Source of the DNA: Mycolicibacterium helvum
GTDB lineage: Bacteria > Actinomycetota > Actinomycetes > Mycobacteriales > Mycobacteriaceae
Direction of reading: 5' to 3'
NCBI RefSeq assembly: GCF_010731895.1
Contig: NZ_AP022596.1
Span: 4,464,001 to 4,528,000, forward strand
Length of the DNA stretch: 64,000 nucleotides
Below the pieces are notes generated by a model that saw nothing but the letters and a program-made list of their open reading frames with translations, ran no database searches and was not told the DNA's origin. Position 1 is the first letter of the stretch; each line of letters opens with the position of its first letter. This document shows, in pieces, positions 21,749 through 29,981 of this stretch. The translations under genes were made by a program, and so were the position numbers.

Positions 21749-22314
21749 GCGCTCAGTCGGGACCGGTCGATCCACCACTGTTCGTGGAGCCGCCGACAGC
21801 GCCCGGCCGATAGCGGCTGGTCGCAGTCGTACCGGTCCATGACTGCGGCTGCGCCGACGAAGTCCAGGTTGCGGGTGCCCAGGGTGGTGACGACGATCGT
21901 CGCCAGCCCGGCCGATCGTGCGGTGTGAAAGCCGGTCTTGGAATGCTCGACAGCCATCGCGGCTTCCGATCCGACCCCGAGTTCATGCAGCGCCCGCTGG
22001 TACACCTCAGGATCGGGTTTGGGCCGTACCACGTCGTCGCCGGTGATCATCACCTCGACCACGCCGTCGCCGATCAGGTCCCGCACCAAGGGCTCGATCC
22101 GATCGCGTGACCCTGCTGCGGTGATGCCGACCCGGATGTCGCCGCAGTGCAGGTTCCAGATCAGGTCCCGGAACATATGGGCGTCGCGTTCGGTGGCCGC
22201 CAGTGGGGTGTCGAAGTCGAAGATGACGGCCTCGAGCACGGGCGCGTCGGTGTAGGCGCAGTGCGCTCGATCCCACCAGAAGGATCGATTCCGGCTGATC
22301 GTGTCCAAGCTCAT
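21745..22314 (-). CDS. HAD-superfamily (beta-phosphoglucomutase-like) protein with no cap domain
   Basis: The 189-aa product (ATG at 22314; a GTG at 22323 adds three residues) carries HAD motif I as [13 protein letters not shown]. Motif II is RVGITAAGS, the motif III lysine is in [15 protein letters not shown], and motif IV is changed to AVEHSKTG where VEDS is usual. Only about 30 residues separate motifs I and II, so the C1 cap of beta-phosphoglucomutase-type enzymes is missing. The DFDT and EH changes mean activity is uncertain; it may be a weak phosphatase or a pseudoenzyme. It converges on gatB with a 4-bp overlap. Confidence 0.75.
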   Translation of the reverse strand: MSLDTISRNRSFWWDRAHCAYTDAPVLEAVIFDFDTPLAATERDAHMFRDLIWNLHCGDIRVGITAAGSRDRIEPLVRDLIGDGVVEVMITGDDVVRPKPDPEVYQRALHELGVGSEAAMAVEHSKTGFHTARSAGLATIVVTTLGTRNLDFVGAAAVMDRYDCDQPLSAGRCRRLHEQWWIDRSRLSA

Positions 22315-22357
22315 CGTGGCCACGTTCGAAGTATTGCCCCACCCACAACGTTGGGCA

Positions 22358-22373
22358 TCCCCCGATCAGGGGA
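22358..22373. promoter_or_regulatory. TCCCC-N6-GGGGA palindrome upstream of the response regulator
   Basis: TCCCC (22358-22362) and GGGGA (22369-22373) flank CGATCA, 51 bases before the response regulator start. G/C-rich inverted repeats of this size are bound by NarL/LuxR-type regulators, so autoregulation is possible. It is a single site seen by eye. Confidence 0.3.
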
Positions 22374-22424
22374 GTGGGGGGAGGATCCCTCACCCGCCCG
22401 GCCGGCGGCACTACGGTGAAGCCC

Positions 22425-23075
22425 ATGACGGTACGGGTGGTGCTGGTCGACGACCACGAAATGGTCATCGAGGGCCTCAAGGCCATGCTTACGCCGTTCG
22501 CCGAACGCATCGAGGTGGTTGGGGCGGCGATCGGGGCGGAGAAGGCCATGGCCGTGATCGCCGAACTGGATCCCGACATCGTGCTGTGTGACGTGCGGAT
22601 GCAGGGTGCCAGTGGGCTCGACCTGTGTCGGGAGATGCGAGAACGCGACCCCGGCCGCAAGGTCATCCTCTTGTCGGTCTACGACGACGAGCAATATCTG
22701 TTTCAGGCCATGCGGGTCGGCGCGTCCGGGTACCTGCTGAAGGGGATCAGCAGTGACGAGCTGGTTCGCCAGCTGGAACTCGTGCACGGCGGCTCGACGG
22801 CGATCGACGCTGGCCTGGCCGCTCGTGCGGCGGAGACCGCGGCTCGCCTGCAGAGTGACCAGTTCTGGCCGGGCGCCCGCCATGGGCTGACCCAGCGGGA
22901 GAGCGAGATCCTGTCGCTGGTGGTGACGGGGCTGTCCAATCGGGGCATCGCCGCCAAGCTGGTGATCGGCGAGGAGACGGTCAAGACCCACCTCAGCTCG
23001 ATCTATCGCAAGCTCGGTGTCAGCGATCGCACCAGCGCCGCCGCAACCGCCCTGCGGGAAGGCATCTTTCGATGA
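22425..23075 (+). CDS. NarL/LuxR-family response regulator
   Basis: The 216-aa product starts MTVRVVLVDDHEMVIEGLKA. It has a receiver domain with phospho-acceptor D56 (VLCDVRMQ), the conserved Ser/Lys positions (VILLSVYDDE, GYLLKGIS), and a C-terminal LuxR helix-turn-helix from about 152 (LTQRESEILSLVVTGLSNRG, ETVKTHLSSIYRKL). It should bind DNA as a dimer when phosphorylated by the kinase encoded next, whose start overlaps its stop (ATGA). It resembles DevR/NarL regulators but the regulon is unknown. Confidence 0.92.
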   Translation: MTVRVVLVDDHEMVIEGLKAMLTPFAERIEVVGAAIGAEKAMAVIAELDPDIVLCDVRMQGASGLDLCREMRERDPGRKVILLSVYDDEQYLFQAMRVGASGYLLKGISSDELVRQLELVHGGSTAIDAGLAARAAETAARLQSDQFWPGARHGLTQRESEILSLVVTGLSNRGIAAKLVIGEETVKTHLSSIYRKLGVSDRTSAAATALREGIFR

Positions 23076-24301
23076 ATCACTCGAAGGGGGTCAGCCCGCA
23101 CGCCGTCCACGGCCTCGTCGATGCCGACCAGGAAGTGGCCCTGCTGCTGGATATCATCGCCGCGACGTCCACCGGTCCCGGCGTCGAGCCGATGGCCGCC
23201 GCGGTGGCCCGGATGATCACCGCCGCAACCGCATCTGACGTCTGCTTCGTGCACGTTCTCGATGACACCGACCGGTCGTTGACGTTGGCAGGCGCCACGC
23301 CGCCGTTCGACGAGCAGGTGGGTCGCATCCGGATGCCGTTGGGATCTGGGGTATCCGGGTGGGTGGCCAGCCACCGCGAACCGGTGGTGATCGTCAGCGA
23401 CAAGGAGGCTGACCCGCGGTACGTACCGATTGCGGCGTTGCGTGGCAAGGACTTCGCCTCGATGGCATCGGTCCCGATGGAGACCGAACCCGGTGGCTTG
23501 GTGGGTGTGCTCAACGTGCATACCATCGAACGGCGAGATTTCACGCCCCGCGACATCGAATTGCTGCTCGTCATCGGCCGGCTCATCGCCGGCGCGCTGC
23601 ACCAGGCGCGGCTGCACCGCCAGCTCTCTGCGCGCGAACGTGCGCACGAGAACTTCGCCGAGCAGGTGATCGCCGCACAGGAGAGCGAGCGCCGCCGTCT
23701 CGCCGGTGACATCCACGACGGCATCTCGCAGCGGCTGGTCGGGTTGACCTATCGACTCGATGCCGCGGCCCGCGCCGTCGACGACGCCGACCAGAACTCG
23801 GCCGCCGAACAGCTCGAAAAGGCCAGGGATTTGGTGGATCTCACGCTGGCCGAGGCGCGTTCAGCGATCAGCGGCTTGCGTCCGCCGGTGCTGGACGACC
23901 TGGGCCTGGCCGGTGGCCTGGCCAGTTTGGCCACCTCTATCCCTGAGGTCGATCTGGATCTCGACCTGGTGGACGAACGGCTGCCCGAACATATCGAGGT
24001 CGCGCTGTATCGCATTGCGCAGGAAGGACTTCAGAACGTCGTCAAGCACTCCCGCGCTCTGGTCGCGACGGTTCGCTTTGCCGTCAATGACGGGGTGGCC
24101 ATGCTTGAGGTCGCCGACAACGGCGTGGGTTTCGAGACCGTGCCTGGGACGCCCTCGTCGGACGGTTACGGCATGTTGTCGATGGCGGAGCGCGCCGAAC
24201 TCGTCGGCGGCCGGCTCACGGTCCGGTCGCGACCGGGAGCGGGAACCACCGTCATCGTGACAATCCCCCTCGACGGGGTCACCGCAGATCAGCTGGAATA
24301 G
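23072..24301 (+). CDS. GAF-domain sensor histidine kinase (NarX/DevS class)
   Basis: The 409-aa protein has an N-terminal GAF domain at about 35-180 (SDVCFVHVLDDTDRSLTLAG, VSGWVASHREPVVI, SVPMETEPGGLVGVLNVHT). A HisKA_3 dimerisation domain follows, with phospho-acceptor H215 in LAGDIHDGISQRLVGL, then a HATPase_c domain (LEVADNGVGFE, GYGMLSMAERAELVGGRL). No membrane segment is visible, so it is a cytosolic sensor. Only one GAF domain is present, against two in DevS/DosT. It is coupled to the response regulator upstream. The signal (redox, gas or small ligand) cannot be told from sequence. Confidence 0.9.
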   Translation: MNHSKGVSPHAVHGLVDADQEVALLLDIIAATSTGPGVEPMAAAVARMITAATASDVCFVHVLDDTDRSLTLAGATPPFDEQVGRIRMPLGSGVSGWVASHREPVVIVSDKEADPRYVPIAALRGKDFASMASVPMETEPGGLVGVLNVHTIERRDFTPRDIELLLVIGRLIAGALHQARLHRQLSARERAHENFAEQVIAAQESERRRLAGDIHDGISQRLVGLTYRLDAAARAVDDADQNSAAEQLEKARDLVDLTLAEARSAISGLRPPVLDDLGLAGGLASLATSIPEVDLDLDLVDERLPEHIEVALYRIAQEGLQNVVKHSRALVATVRFAVNDGVAMLEVADNGVGFETVPGTPSSDGYGMLSMAERAELVGGRLTVRSRPGAGTTVIVTIPLDGVTADQLE

Positions 24302-24312
24302 ACGCGAATCAC

Positions 24313-25374
24313 TCAGCGCCGCAAAGTTTCTGATGGCGCCTCACCCCAGCGTTTGCGGTACTCGACGGCGAAGCTGCCCAGATGGTTGAAGCCCCAGCGT
24401 TCGGCTACCTGGGTGACCGTCACACCGTCGGAGGGCAGCGCGTCGGCCAGCTCCTCGTGGGCGCGTTCGAGCCGTCGCTCGCGCACGAAGCTCATCGGGG
24501 TCATGCCCAGTTCCTCGCGGAAGCCCTGCTGGATCGAGCGCACGCTCATATGCACGGCCTTGGCGAGCGCGTCCATGGTGATCCGCTCGGCCAGGTGGTC
24601 CTCGATGTAGTTCATCGCGTTCTGCACCACGGCCCGGCGTTGATCCGAGGGTGGCGGAGCCAGGAACTCCTCGTGATAGTTCGACGGCTGCAGCTGGAGC
24701 AGGCTGCTCATGACCAGTTCCTCGACTGCGCCAATACCCTGCCCGCGCTGGATCAGGGAACCTTCGTGGAACACCTCGGTGTGGATCAGCTGCACCGCCG
24801 CATGCCAGCGCATCGCGGCTTCGGTGGACATGTCGAACTCGGGCTCGAACACCAGCGGACGGGCGAGGCTGCGACCCAGCAGGCGGGTCAGGTGTGCGGT
24901 CATCGCCCGTTCCTCGACCCGGATGATCAGCTGGGGCGAGTCATGATCGACCGCCATTCGCAGCGACATTCCCGGACTGGTCACCGCCGAGCGGATCGTG
25001 TTGGCCTCAAAGGTGTGGCCCCGGTGTTCGACGACCGCGCGTCCGTTCATCGGCATGTGTACGCCGTAGAAGGGTCCCAGCAGCGGGATATCGACCGCAG
25101 CGGCCACATGGACGTCGAGGTAGAGCATGCTGACATTGCGCAGCCGCACCCCGTGCATGGTGGCGGCGAAGCCGCTGACCTCGTCGGGGCTGACGGTGAG
25201 GTTCAGCGGGCCCAACGTCTTGGCGATCAGCCGCGACGCCTCCGCAATGTTCTCGGTGTAGAAGATCTCATTATTGGCCAGCGCGGGCGGCACCCCGCGG
25301 GATCGCACTTTGCGCCGCACCGGGTTGCTGGTGCGGCGGATGTCGATGTAGCCGAGTCGGGTGAGCCGGTGCAT
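24313..25374 (-). CDS. AraC-family transcriptional regulator divergent from the huc operon
   Basis: The 353-aa product (a later start is possible, since the first 25 residues are Arg-rich and poorly conserved) has an AraC ligand-binding-like N-terminal half (about 60-200). A C-terminal AraC double helix-turn-helix spans about 255-350: ITMDALAKAVHMSVRSIQQ, FREELGMTPMSFVRERRLER and VAERWGFNHLGSFAVEYRKR. It is read away from hucM across 204 bases, which makes it the best local candidate for control of the hydrogenase operon. It is also 11 bases from the convergent histidine kinase gene. The effector is unknown. Confidence 0.88.
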   Translation of the reverse strand: MHRLTRLGYIDIRRTSNPVRRKVRSRGVPPALANNEIFYTENIAEASRLIAKTLGPLNLTVSPDEVSGFAATMHGVRLRNVSMLYLDVHVAAAVDIPLLGPFYGVHMPMNGRAVVEHRGHTFEANTIRSAVTSPGMSLRMAVDHDSPQLIIRVEERAMTAHLTRLLGRSLARPLVFEPEFDMSTEAAMRWHAAVQLIHTEVFHEGSLIQRGQGIGAVEELVMSSLLQLQPSNYHEEFLAPPPSDQRRAVVQNAMNYIEDHLAERITMDALAKAVHMSVRSIQQGFREELGMTPMSFVRERRLERAHEELADALPSDGVTVTQVAERWGFNHLGSFAVEYRKRWGEAPSETLRR

Positions 25375-25578
25375 CAGCGCTGACCATGGGATTCTCGGCT
25401 CAAAGCGGCATTTTGAATAAATTATCAGCGGTAATCATGCAAGTCTCCTAACGCCCGGGCGCGCATCAGCGCGCTGAACTTTGCGCAATCCTGACAGCTA
25501 CTGCGTGAAAGCGATAGGCATGCCGACGGTGTCCCGCTAGCTTGTGATCGAAACCACATTTGCCAGCGGGAGGTTCGG
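25375..25578. promoter_or_regulatory. Divergent control region between AraC gene and hucM
   Basis: This 204-base region has an A/T-rich patch (about 25410-25437), a short hairpin GCGCGC-ATCA-GCGCGC (25459-25474) and a good ribosome binding site GGGAGG (25568-25573) before the hucM ATG. No convincing -35/-10 pair stood out. It must hold promoters for both genes and, by inference, the AraC sites. Confidence 0.5.
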
Positions 25579-26118
25579 ATGACGGCTAACGGCCAGGCAG
25601 TCGCGGTATCGCCCGCCGATCAGATCCGCGACAAACTCGACGATCCCAAGGTCGCCGCATCGCTGAACAACCTGCTCGACCACGCCGATCTGCTCGCGGT
25701 GCTGGTCACCGGCCTGGATGGCTTGGTCCGGCGCGGCGACGTCATCGCCGACTCGCTGTCCTGCGCCGTCAACGACTTCAAGGGTGCATCGGTGGCCGGT
25801 GTGCCCGGCGCCGAGGCGCTGAAGAGTGTCGACTTGCAGAGTCTGGCGCAAAGCCTTGCCACGCTGTCGAATTCACTCGTCGGGGCCGCTCCGGCCCTCA
25901 ACAGCCTGCTGTCCTCGCGGCTGACCGACCCCCAGACGGCCGAGGTGCTGGCGGCGCTGGGTCAGGCGCTGGTCGACGGAAAGGCCGCCGCCGCCGCCCC
26001 GGGCGGCCCGAAGGGTCTGTTCGGTTTGTGGAAGGTGACCAAAGACCCTGACGTGGTGCGGGGCCTGGGCTTCATGATTCAGGTTGCCCGCTCCTTCGGC
26101 CGTCAAGTGGGCCAGTAG
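25579..26118 (+). CDS. hucM: HucM-like stalk subunit of group 2a [NiFe]-hydrogenase (DUF1641-type)
   Basis: The 179-aa product is largely helical, with a leucine-rich middle (LNNLLDHADLLAVLVTGLDG, LQSLAQSLATLSNSL) and a C-terminal DUF1641-like block, KDPDVVRGLGFMIQVARSF. There is no signal peptide. In the M. smegmatis Huc enzyme the HucM subunit forms a central stalk that gathers eight HucSL units and lets menaquinone reach the electron-exit clusters. The position directly before hucS, 92 bases upstream, and the fold pattern support this assignment. It is the first gene of the plus-strand operon. Confidence 0.78.
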   Translation: MTANGQAVAVSPADQIRDKLDDPKVAASLNNLLDHADLLAVLVTGLDGLVRRGDVIADSLSCAVNDFKGASVAGVPGAEALKSVDLQSLAQSLATLSNSLVGAAPALNSLLSSRLTDPQTAEVLAALGQALVDGKAAAAAPGGPKGLFGLWKVTKDPDVVRGLGFMIQVARSFGRQVGQ

Positions 26119-26210
26119 TGGCACCCGCCTGTCTGTCGAACCCTCGGATTGTTCCTTTAGCCCCAACACTTTCGGCCTCGCCCTGGGCCGTCATCTGAGA
26201 GGAGTTCTGC

Positions 26211-27182
26211 ATGGCTTCTGTTCTGTGGTTTCAGGGAGGGGCGTGTAGTGGTAACACCATGTCGTTCCTCAACGCCGAGGAACCCAACGTCGTCGACCTG
26301 ATCGTCGACTTCGGTCTGGACCTGATCTGGCACCCGTCGCTGGGCTTGGAACTCGGCAAGAACGCACAGAAGGTCTTCTGGGACTGCGCCAAGGGCGAGC
26401 GCCCGCTCGACATCTTCGTCTTCGAGGGCAGCGTGATCGAGGCCCCGAACGGCACCGGCCGAATGGACATGTTCGCCGACCGGCCGATGAAGGACTGGGT
26501 CACCGACCTGGCCGGCGCCGCGCAGATCGTCGTCGCGATCGGTGACTGCGCCTGCTGGGGCGGCATCCCCGCAATGGAGCCCAACCCGTCGGCCTCGACC
26601 GGCCTGCAGTTCCACAAGCGCGACAAAGGCGGATTCCTCGGTCCGGACTTCCGCTCCAAGATGGGCCTGCCCGTCATCAACATCCCAGGCTGCCCGGCGC
26701 ACCCGGACTGGATCACCCAGATCATCGTCGCGTTGGCCACCGGCCGCGCGGGCGACATCGCCCTCGACGAGCTGCACCGGCCAGAGACCTTCTTCAAGAC
26801 CTTCACCCAAACCGGTTGCACCCGTGTGCAATTCTTCGAGTACAAACAGTCGACGATGTCGTTCGGTGAGGGCACCCGCACCGGCTGCCTGTTCTATGAG
26901 TTCGGCTGCCGCGGCCCGATGACGCACTCGCCCTGCAACCGCATCCTGTGGAACCGGCAGTCGTCGAAGACCCGTGCCGGCATGCCGTGCCTGGGCTGCA
27001 CCGAGCCGGAGTTCCCGCACTTCGACCTGGCGCCGGGAACGCTGTTCAAGACCCAGAAGGTCGGCGGAGTGATCCCCAAGGAAGTCCCCGAGGGATCTGA
27101 CCACCTCACGTACATGGCTCACGCTGCGGCAGCCCGGATCGCGGCACCGCAGTGGTCCAAGGAAGACATGTTCGTGGTCTAG
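26211..27182 (+). CDS. hucS: Group 2a [NiFe]-hydrogenase small subunit
   Basis: The 323-aa protein has no Tat signal peptide, as expected for cytosolic group 2a enzymes. Likely cluster ligands lie at C12 (GGACSGNT), C113/C115 (GDCACWGG) and C161 (PGCPAHPDW). C203 and a group at C226, C233, C242, C260 and C263 (TGCLFYEFGCRGP, SPCNRI, MPCLGC) complete the set. It carries electrons from the NiFe site outward; in M. smegmatis Huc the three clusters are [3Fe-4S] and tolerate O2. An AGGAG ribosome site lies just before the ATG. hucL follows after 52 bases. Confidence 0.93.
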   Translation: MASVLWFQGGACSGNTMSFLNAEEPNVVDLIVDFGLDLIWHPSLGLELGKNAQKVFWDCAKGERPLDIFVFEGSVIEAPNGTGRMDMFADRPMKDWVTDLAGAAQIVVAIGDCACWGGIPAMEPNPSASTGLQFHKRDKGGFLGPDFRSKMGLPVINIPGCPAHPDWITQIIVALATGRAGDIALDELHRPETFFKTFTQTGCTRVQFFEYKQSTMSFGEGTRTGCLFYEFGCRGPMTHSPCNRILWNRQSSKTRAGMPCLGCTEPEFPHFDLAPGTLFKTQKVGGVIPKEVPEGSDHLTYMAHAAAARIAAPQWSKEDMFVV

Positions 27183-27234
27183 CCACGCCGAAACCACCAG
27201 CCCTGGTTCAGCTCAAACCTTTTGGAGGACTTCC

Positions 27235-28842
27235 ATGACAGCGCTCGACCTCTACGTCAGCCCACTGGGCCGCGTCGAGGGTGACCTCGACGTCCGGGTC
27301 ACCATCGACGACGGTGTCGTCACCTCGGCCTGGACCGAAGCCGCGATGTTCCGCGGCTTCGAGATCATCCTGCGGGGTAAGGACCCCCAGGCCGGACTCG
27401 TCGTCTGTCCTCGCATCTGCGGTATCTGCGGCGGCAGTCACCTGTACAAGTCGGCCTACGCCCTGGACACCGCTTGGCGCACCCACATGCCAGCGAACGC
27501 CACGCTGATCCGCAACATCGCGCAGGCATGCGAGACGCTGCAATCGATTCCGCGGTACTTCTACGCGCTGTTCGCCATCGACTTGACCAACAAGAACTAC
27601 GCCAAGTCGAAGATGTACGACGAAGCCGTGCGCCGCTTCGCGCCGTACGTCGGCACCAGCTACCAGAAGGGTGTGGTGCTGTCGAACAAGCCGGTCGAGG
27701 TCTACGCCATCTTCGGAGGGCAGTGGCCGCACTCGAGTTTCATGGTGCCCGGCGGCGTGATGTGCGCTCCGACGCTGTCGGATGTGACGCGCTCGATCGC
27801 GATCCTCGAGCACTGGAAGGACAACTGGCTCGAGGCCGAATGGCTGGGTTGCAGCATCGACCGCTGGCTGGAGAACAAGACCTGGGAGGACGTGCTGGCC
27901 TGGGTCGACGAGAACGAGTCCCAGTACAACAGCGACTGCGGGTTCTTCATCCGCTATGCGCTGGACATCGGACTGGACAAATACGGCCAGGGCGTCGGCA
28001 ACTACATTTCGACCGGCACCTATTTCGATCCCACGCTGTACGAGAATCCCACCATCGAGGGCAGGAATGCGGCCCTGATCGGGCGTGGCGGGGTCTATGC
28101 CCAGGGCCAGTGGTACGAGTTCGACCAGGCCAATGTGCGGGAGGACACCAGTCATTCCTTCTATCAGGGCAGCGGGCCGCTGCACCCGTTCGAGGGCGAG
28201 ACCATCCCTCTCGATCCAGAAGAAGGCAAGAAGCAGGGCAAGTACAGCTGGGCCAAATCGCCGCGCTACGCCGTCGGCGATCTGGGCAACATCCCGTTGG
28301 AGGCCGGGCCCCTGGCCCGCCGGATCGCGGCCGGCGGACCGAATGCCGGGCCGCACCAGGACAACGACCCGCTGTTCGTCGACATCATGAACAAGATCGG
28401 CCCGAGCGTGCTGACGCGCCAGCTCGCCCGCGTGCACGAAGCGCCGAAGTACTACAAGTGGGTGAAGTCCTGGCTGGACCAGCTGAACCTGAAGGAGAGC
28501 TTCTACACCAAGCCAACGGAGTACGCCGAGGGCAAGGGTTTCGGCGCGACCGAGGCGGCCCGCGGTTCGCTGGCCGACTGGATCGTGATCGAGGACAACA
28601 AGATCAAGAACTATCAGGTGATCACTCCGACGGCGTGGAATATCGGCCCGCGGGACGGCAACGATGTCCTGGGTCCGATCGAGAAGGCCCTGGTGGGTTC
28701 GCCGATCGTGGATCCAGACGATCCGGTCGAACTGGGCCATGTGGCTCGCAGCTTCGACTCCTGCCTGGTGTGTACGGTGCACGCCTACGACCGCAAGACC
28801 GGCAAGGAGCTCTCAAAGTTCGTCATCAACGGAATGGTGTGA
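27235..28842 (+). CDS. hucL: Group 2a [NiFe]-hydrogenase large subunit
   Basis: The 535-aa protein has the N-terminal NiFe ligand motif RICGICGGSH (C62, C65) and the C-terminal ligand motif DSCLVCTVH (C510, C513, H516). The motif is followed by a 19-residue tail (AYDRKTGKELSKFVINGMV) that a maturation protease should remove after His516. The first residues (LDLYVSPLGRVEGDLDV) fit the family. It holds the site where H2 is split, and Huc enzymes oxidise H2 at atmospheric concentration. A GGAGG site precedes the ATG. The stop overlaps the GTG of the protease gene, so the two are coupled. Confidence 0.94.
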   Translation: MTALDLYVSPLGRVEGDLDVRVTIDDGVVTSAWTEAAMFRGFEIILRGKDPQAGLVVCPRICGICGGSHLYKSAYALDTAWRTHMPANATLIRNIAQACETLQSIPRYFYALFAIDLTNKNYAKSKMYDEAVRRFAPYVGTSYQKGVVLSNKPVEVYAIFGGQWPHSSFMVPGGVMCAPTLSDVTRSIAILEHWKDNWLEAEWLGCSIDRWLENKTWEDVLAWVDENESQYNSDCGFFIRYALDIGLDKYGQGVGNYISTGTYFDPTLYENPTIEGRNAALIGRGGVYAQGQWYEFDQANVREDTSHSFYQGSGPLHPFEGETIPLDPEEGKKQGKYSWAKSPRYAVGDLGNIPLEAGPLARRIAAGGPNAGPHQDNDPLFVDIMNKIGPSVLTRQLARVHEAPKYYKWVKSWLDQLNLKESFYTKPTEYAEGKGFGATEAARGSLADWIVIEDNKIKNYQVITPTAWNIGPRDGNDVLGPIEKALVGSPIVDPDDPVELGHVARSFDSCLVCTVHAYDRKTGKELSKFVINGMV

Positions 28843-29717
28843 TCCCGGCGGTCGAGCCCGAGGCGCACGACTCCCGCAGCGCCTCAGGCGGTCCCGATAT
28901 CCACGTACCTCCGCTGGATATCGAGCCGCCTGGGTGCGCGGTCTTGGTGGTGGGCTGCGGCAACCTGTTGCGCGGCGACGACGGTGTCGGTCCGGTTCTG
29001 GTTCGCCACCTCTGGGAACGTGGGGTGCCCACCGGGGCGCGTCTGGTGGATGGCGGCACGGCAGGCATGGACGTCGCCTTCCAGATGCGCGGTGCCGGCC
29101 GCGTCGTCATCGTCGACGCATCGGCCACCGGCGCCGCACCCGGGACGGTGTATCGGGTACCCGCCGAGGAGCTGACGGAACTGCCCCCGTTGCAGGGCCT
29201 GCACACCCACTCCTTCCGGTGGGATCATGCGATCGCCTTCGCCCGCTGGGTACTGGCCGACGCGTGCCCCAGCGACATCACGGTGTTTCTGATCGAGGCA
29301 TCAGGCGTCGAGTTGGGGGCCGACCTCTCCGAACCGGTGCAGGCGGCGATGGAGCACGTGATCGAACTCCTCGAGCGAGATTATCTGGGTCCCCTGCGGC
29401 CGACGCCTGACGACGACATCTCGGTGCAGTTCACCGACGACGGTTACATTCGGCTCGATGCGGTGTTGGCGGCCAGTAGGTTTCCGTCGGACGCAGTGGC
29501 GGCGATGGTGCGCGACGACGACCTCTGGCTGATCCCACTGCGCGGACCGCGCAGCGGCGGGCTGCTGCTCAAGCAGCGGAACCCGGCCGGTGACCGATCG
29601 CTGCTGGTGCGCGAGGTACTCGGAGACCAGCCCGTCACCGGCACCCATCAGGCATTCTGGGATGATGCACAGCAAGCATTGCGGATTCCACTGGTTCCAC
29701 TGGGTCCGGTCCGGTGA
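28839..29717 (+). CDS. Hydrogenase maturation protease with extra C-terminal domain
   Basis: The GTG at 28839 (overlapping the hucL stop as GTGA) gives 292 aa. Residues about 27-175 match the HycI/HupD protease family: CAVLVVGCGNLLRGDDGVGP, the Asp-containing LVDGGTAGMD, VVIVDASATGAAPGTV and the GLHTHSF segment with nickel-binding His. It should cleave the C-terminal tail of HucL after NiFe insertion. Residues about 190-292 form an extra domain with no family I recognise (VQFTDDGYIRLDAVLAASRF, LWLIPLRGPRSGGLLLKQRN), absent from typical 150-180-aa proteases. The stop overlaps the next GTG. Confidence 0.88.
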   Translation: MIPAVEPEAHDSRSASGGPDIHVPPLDIEPPGCAVLVVGCGNLLRGDDGVGPVLVRHLWERGVPTGARLVDGGTAGMDVAFQMRGAGRVVIVDASATGAAPGTVYRVPAEELTELPPLQGLHTHSFRWDHAIAFARWVLADACPSDITVFLIEASGVELGADLSEPVQAAMEHVIELLERDYLGPLRPTPDDDISVQFTDDGYIRLDAVLAASRFPSDAVAAMVRDDDLWLIPLRGPRSGGLLLKQRNPAGDRSLLVREVLGDQPVTGTHQAFWDDAQQALRIPLVPLGPVR

Positions 29718-29968
29718 TTCTCGTGTGTGACGAGCCGCGCCCCAAAACCACCGTGCGGAGCGGCAGTTCCACCGACGACGCGCTGGACGTGCAGACCGTC
29801 GTGGTGCAGGAGCACGGCCGTTGGGCGGTCGACGTCGTCGTGGTGTTCGCCGACGGTGTTGTGCGTAAGCGCATCGACACCCACCACACCAGGGCCCGCG
29901 CCGAATTGTCGGCCGGACTGATCAGACGAGCCGCCGAACGCGATATCCGCGGACCCATTCACGGCTGA
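29714..29968 (+). CDS. Uncharacterised 84-aa protein in huc operon
   Basis: The small product starts at a GTG overlapping the protease stop (GTGA). It is a predicted soluble alpha/beta protein with a hydrophobic strand pair (WAVDVVVVFADGVVRKRID) and a helix (RARAELSAGLIRRAAERDI). No cysteines suited to a cluster are seen apart from one near the N-terminus. Tight coupling on both sides says it is a real gene with a role in hydrogenase assembly or function. I do not recognise the family. Confidence 0.72.
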   Translation: MILVCDEPRPKTTVRSGSSTDDALDVQTVVVQEHGRWAVDVVVVFADGVVRKRIDTHHTRARAELSAGLIRRAAERDIRGPIHG

Positions 29969-29981
29969 CGAAGGGGATGCT

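Noticed and set aside
27208..28782. Minus-strand frame of 524 codons inside hucL
   Set aside because: Antisense to a well-conserved gene, no domain and no ribosome site; a GC-rich artefact.
27474..28838. Long frame read as a 747-residue protein ending at 29717
   Set aside because: The first 455 codons are an Arg-rich shadow of hucL; only the part from the GTG at 28839 is the maturation protease.
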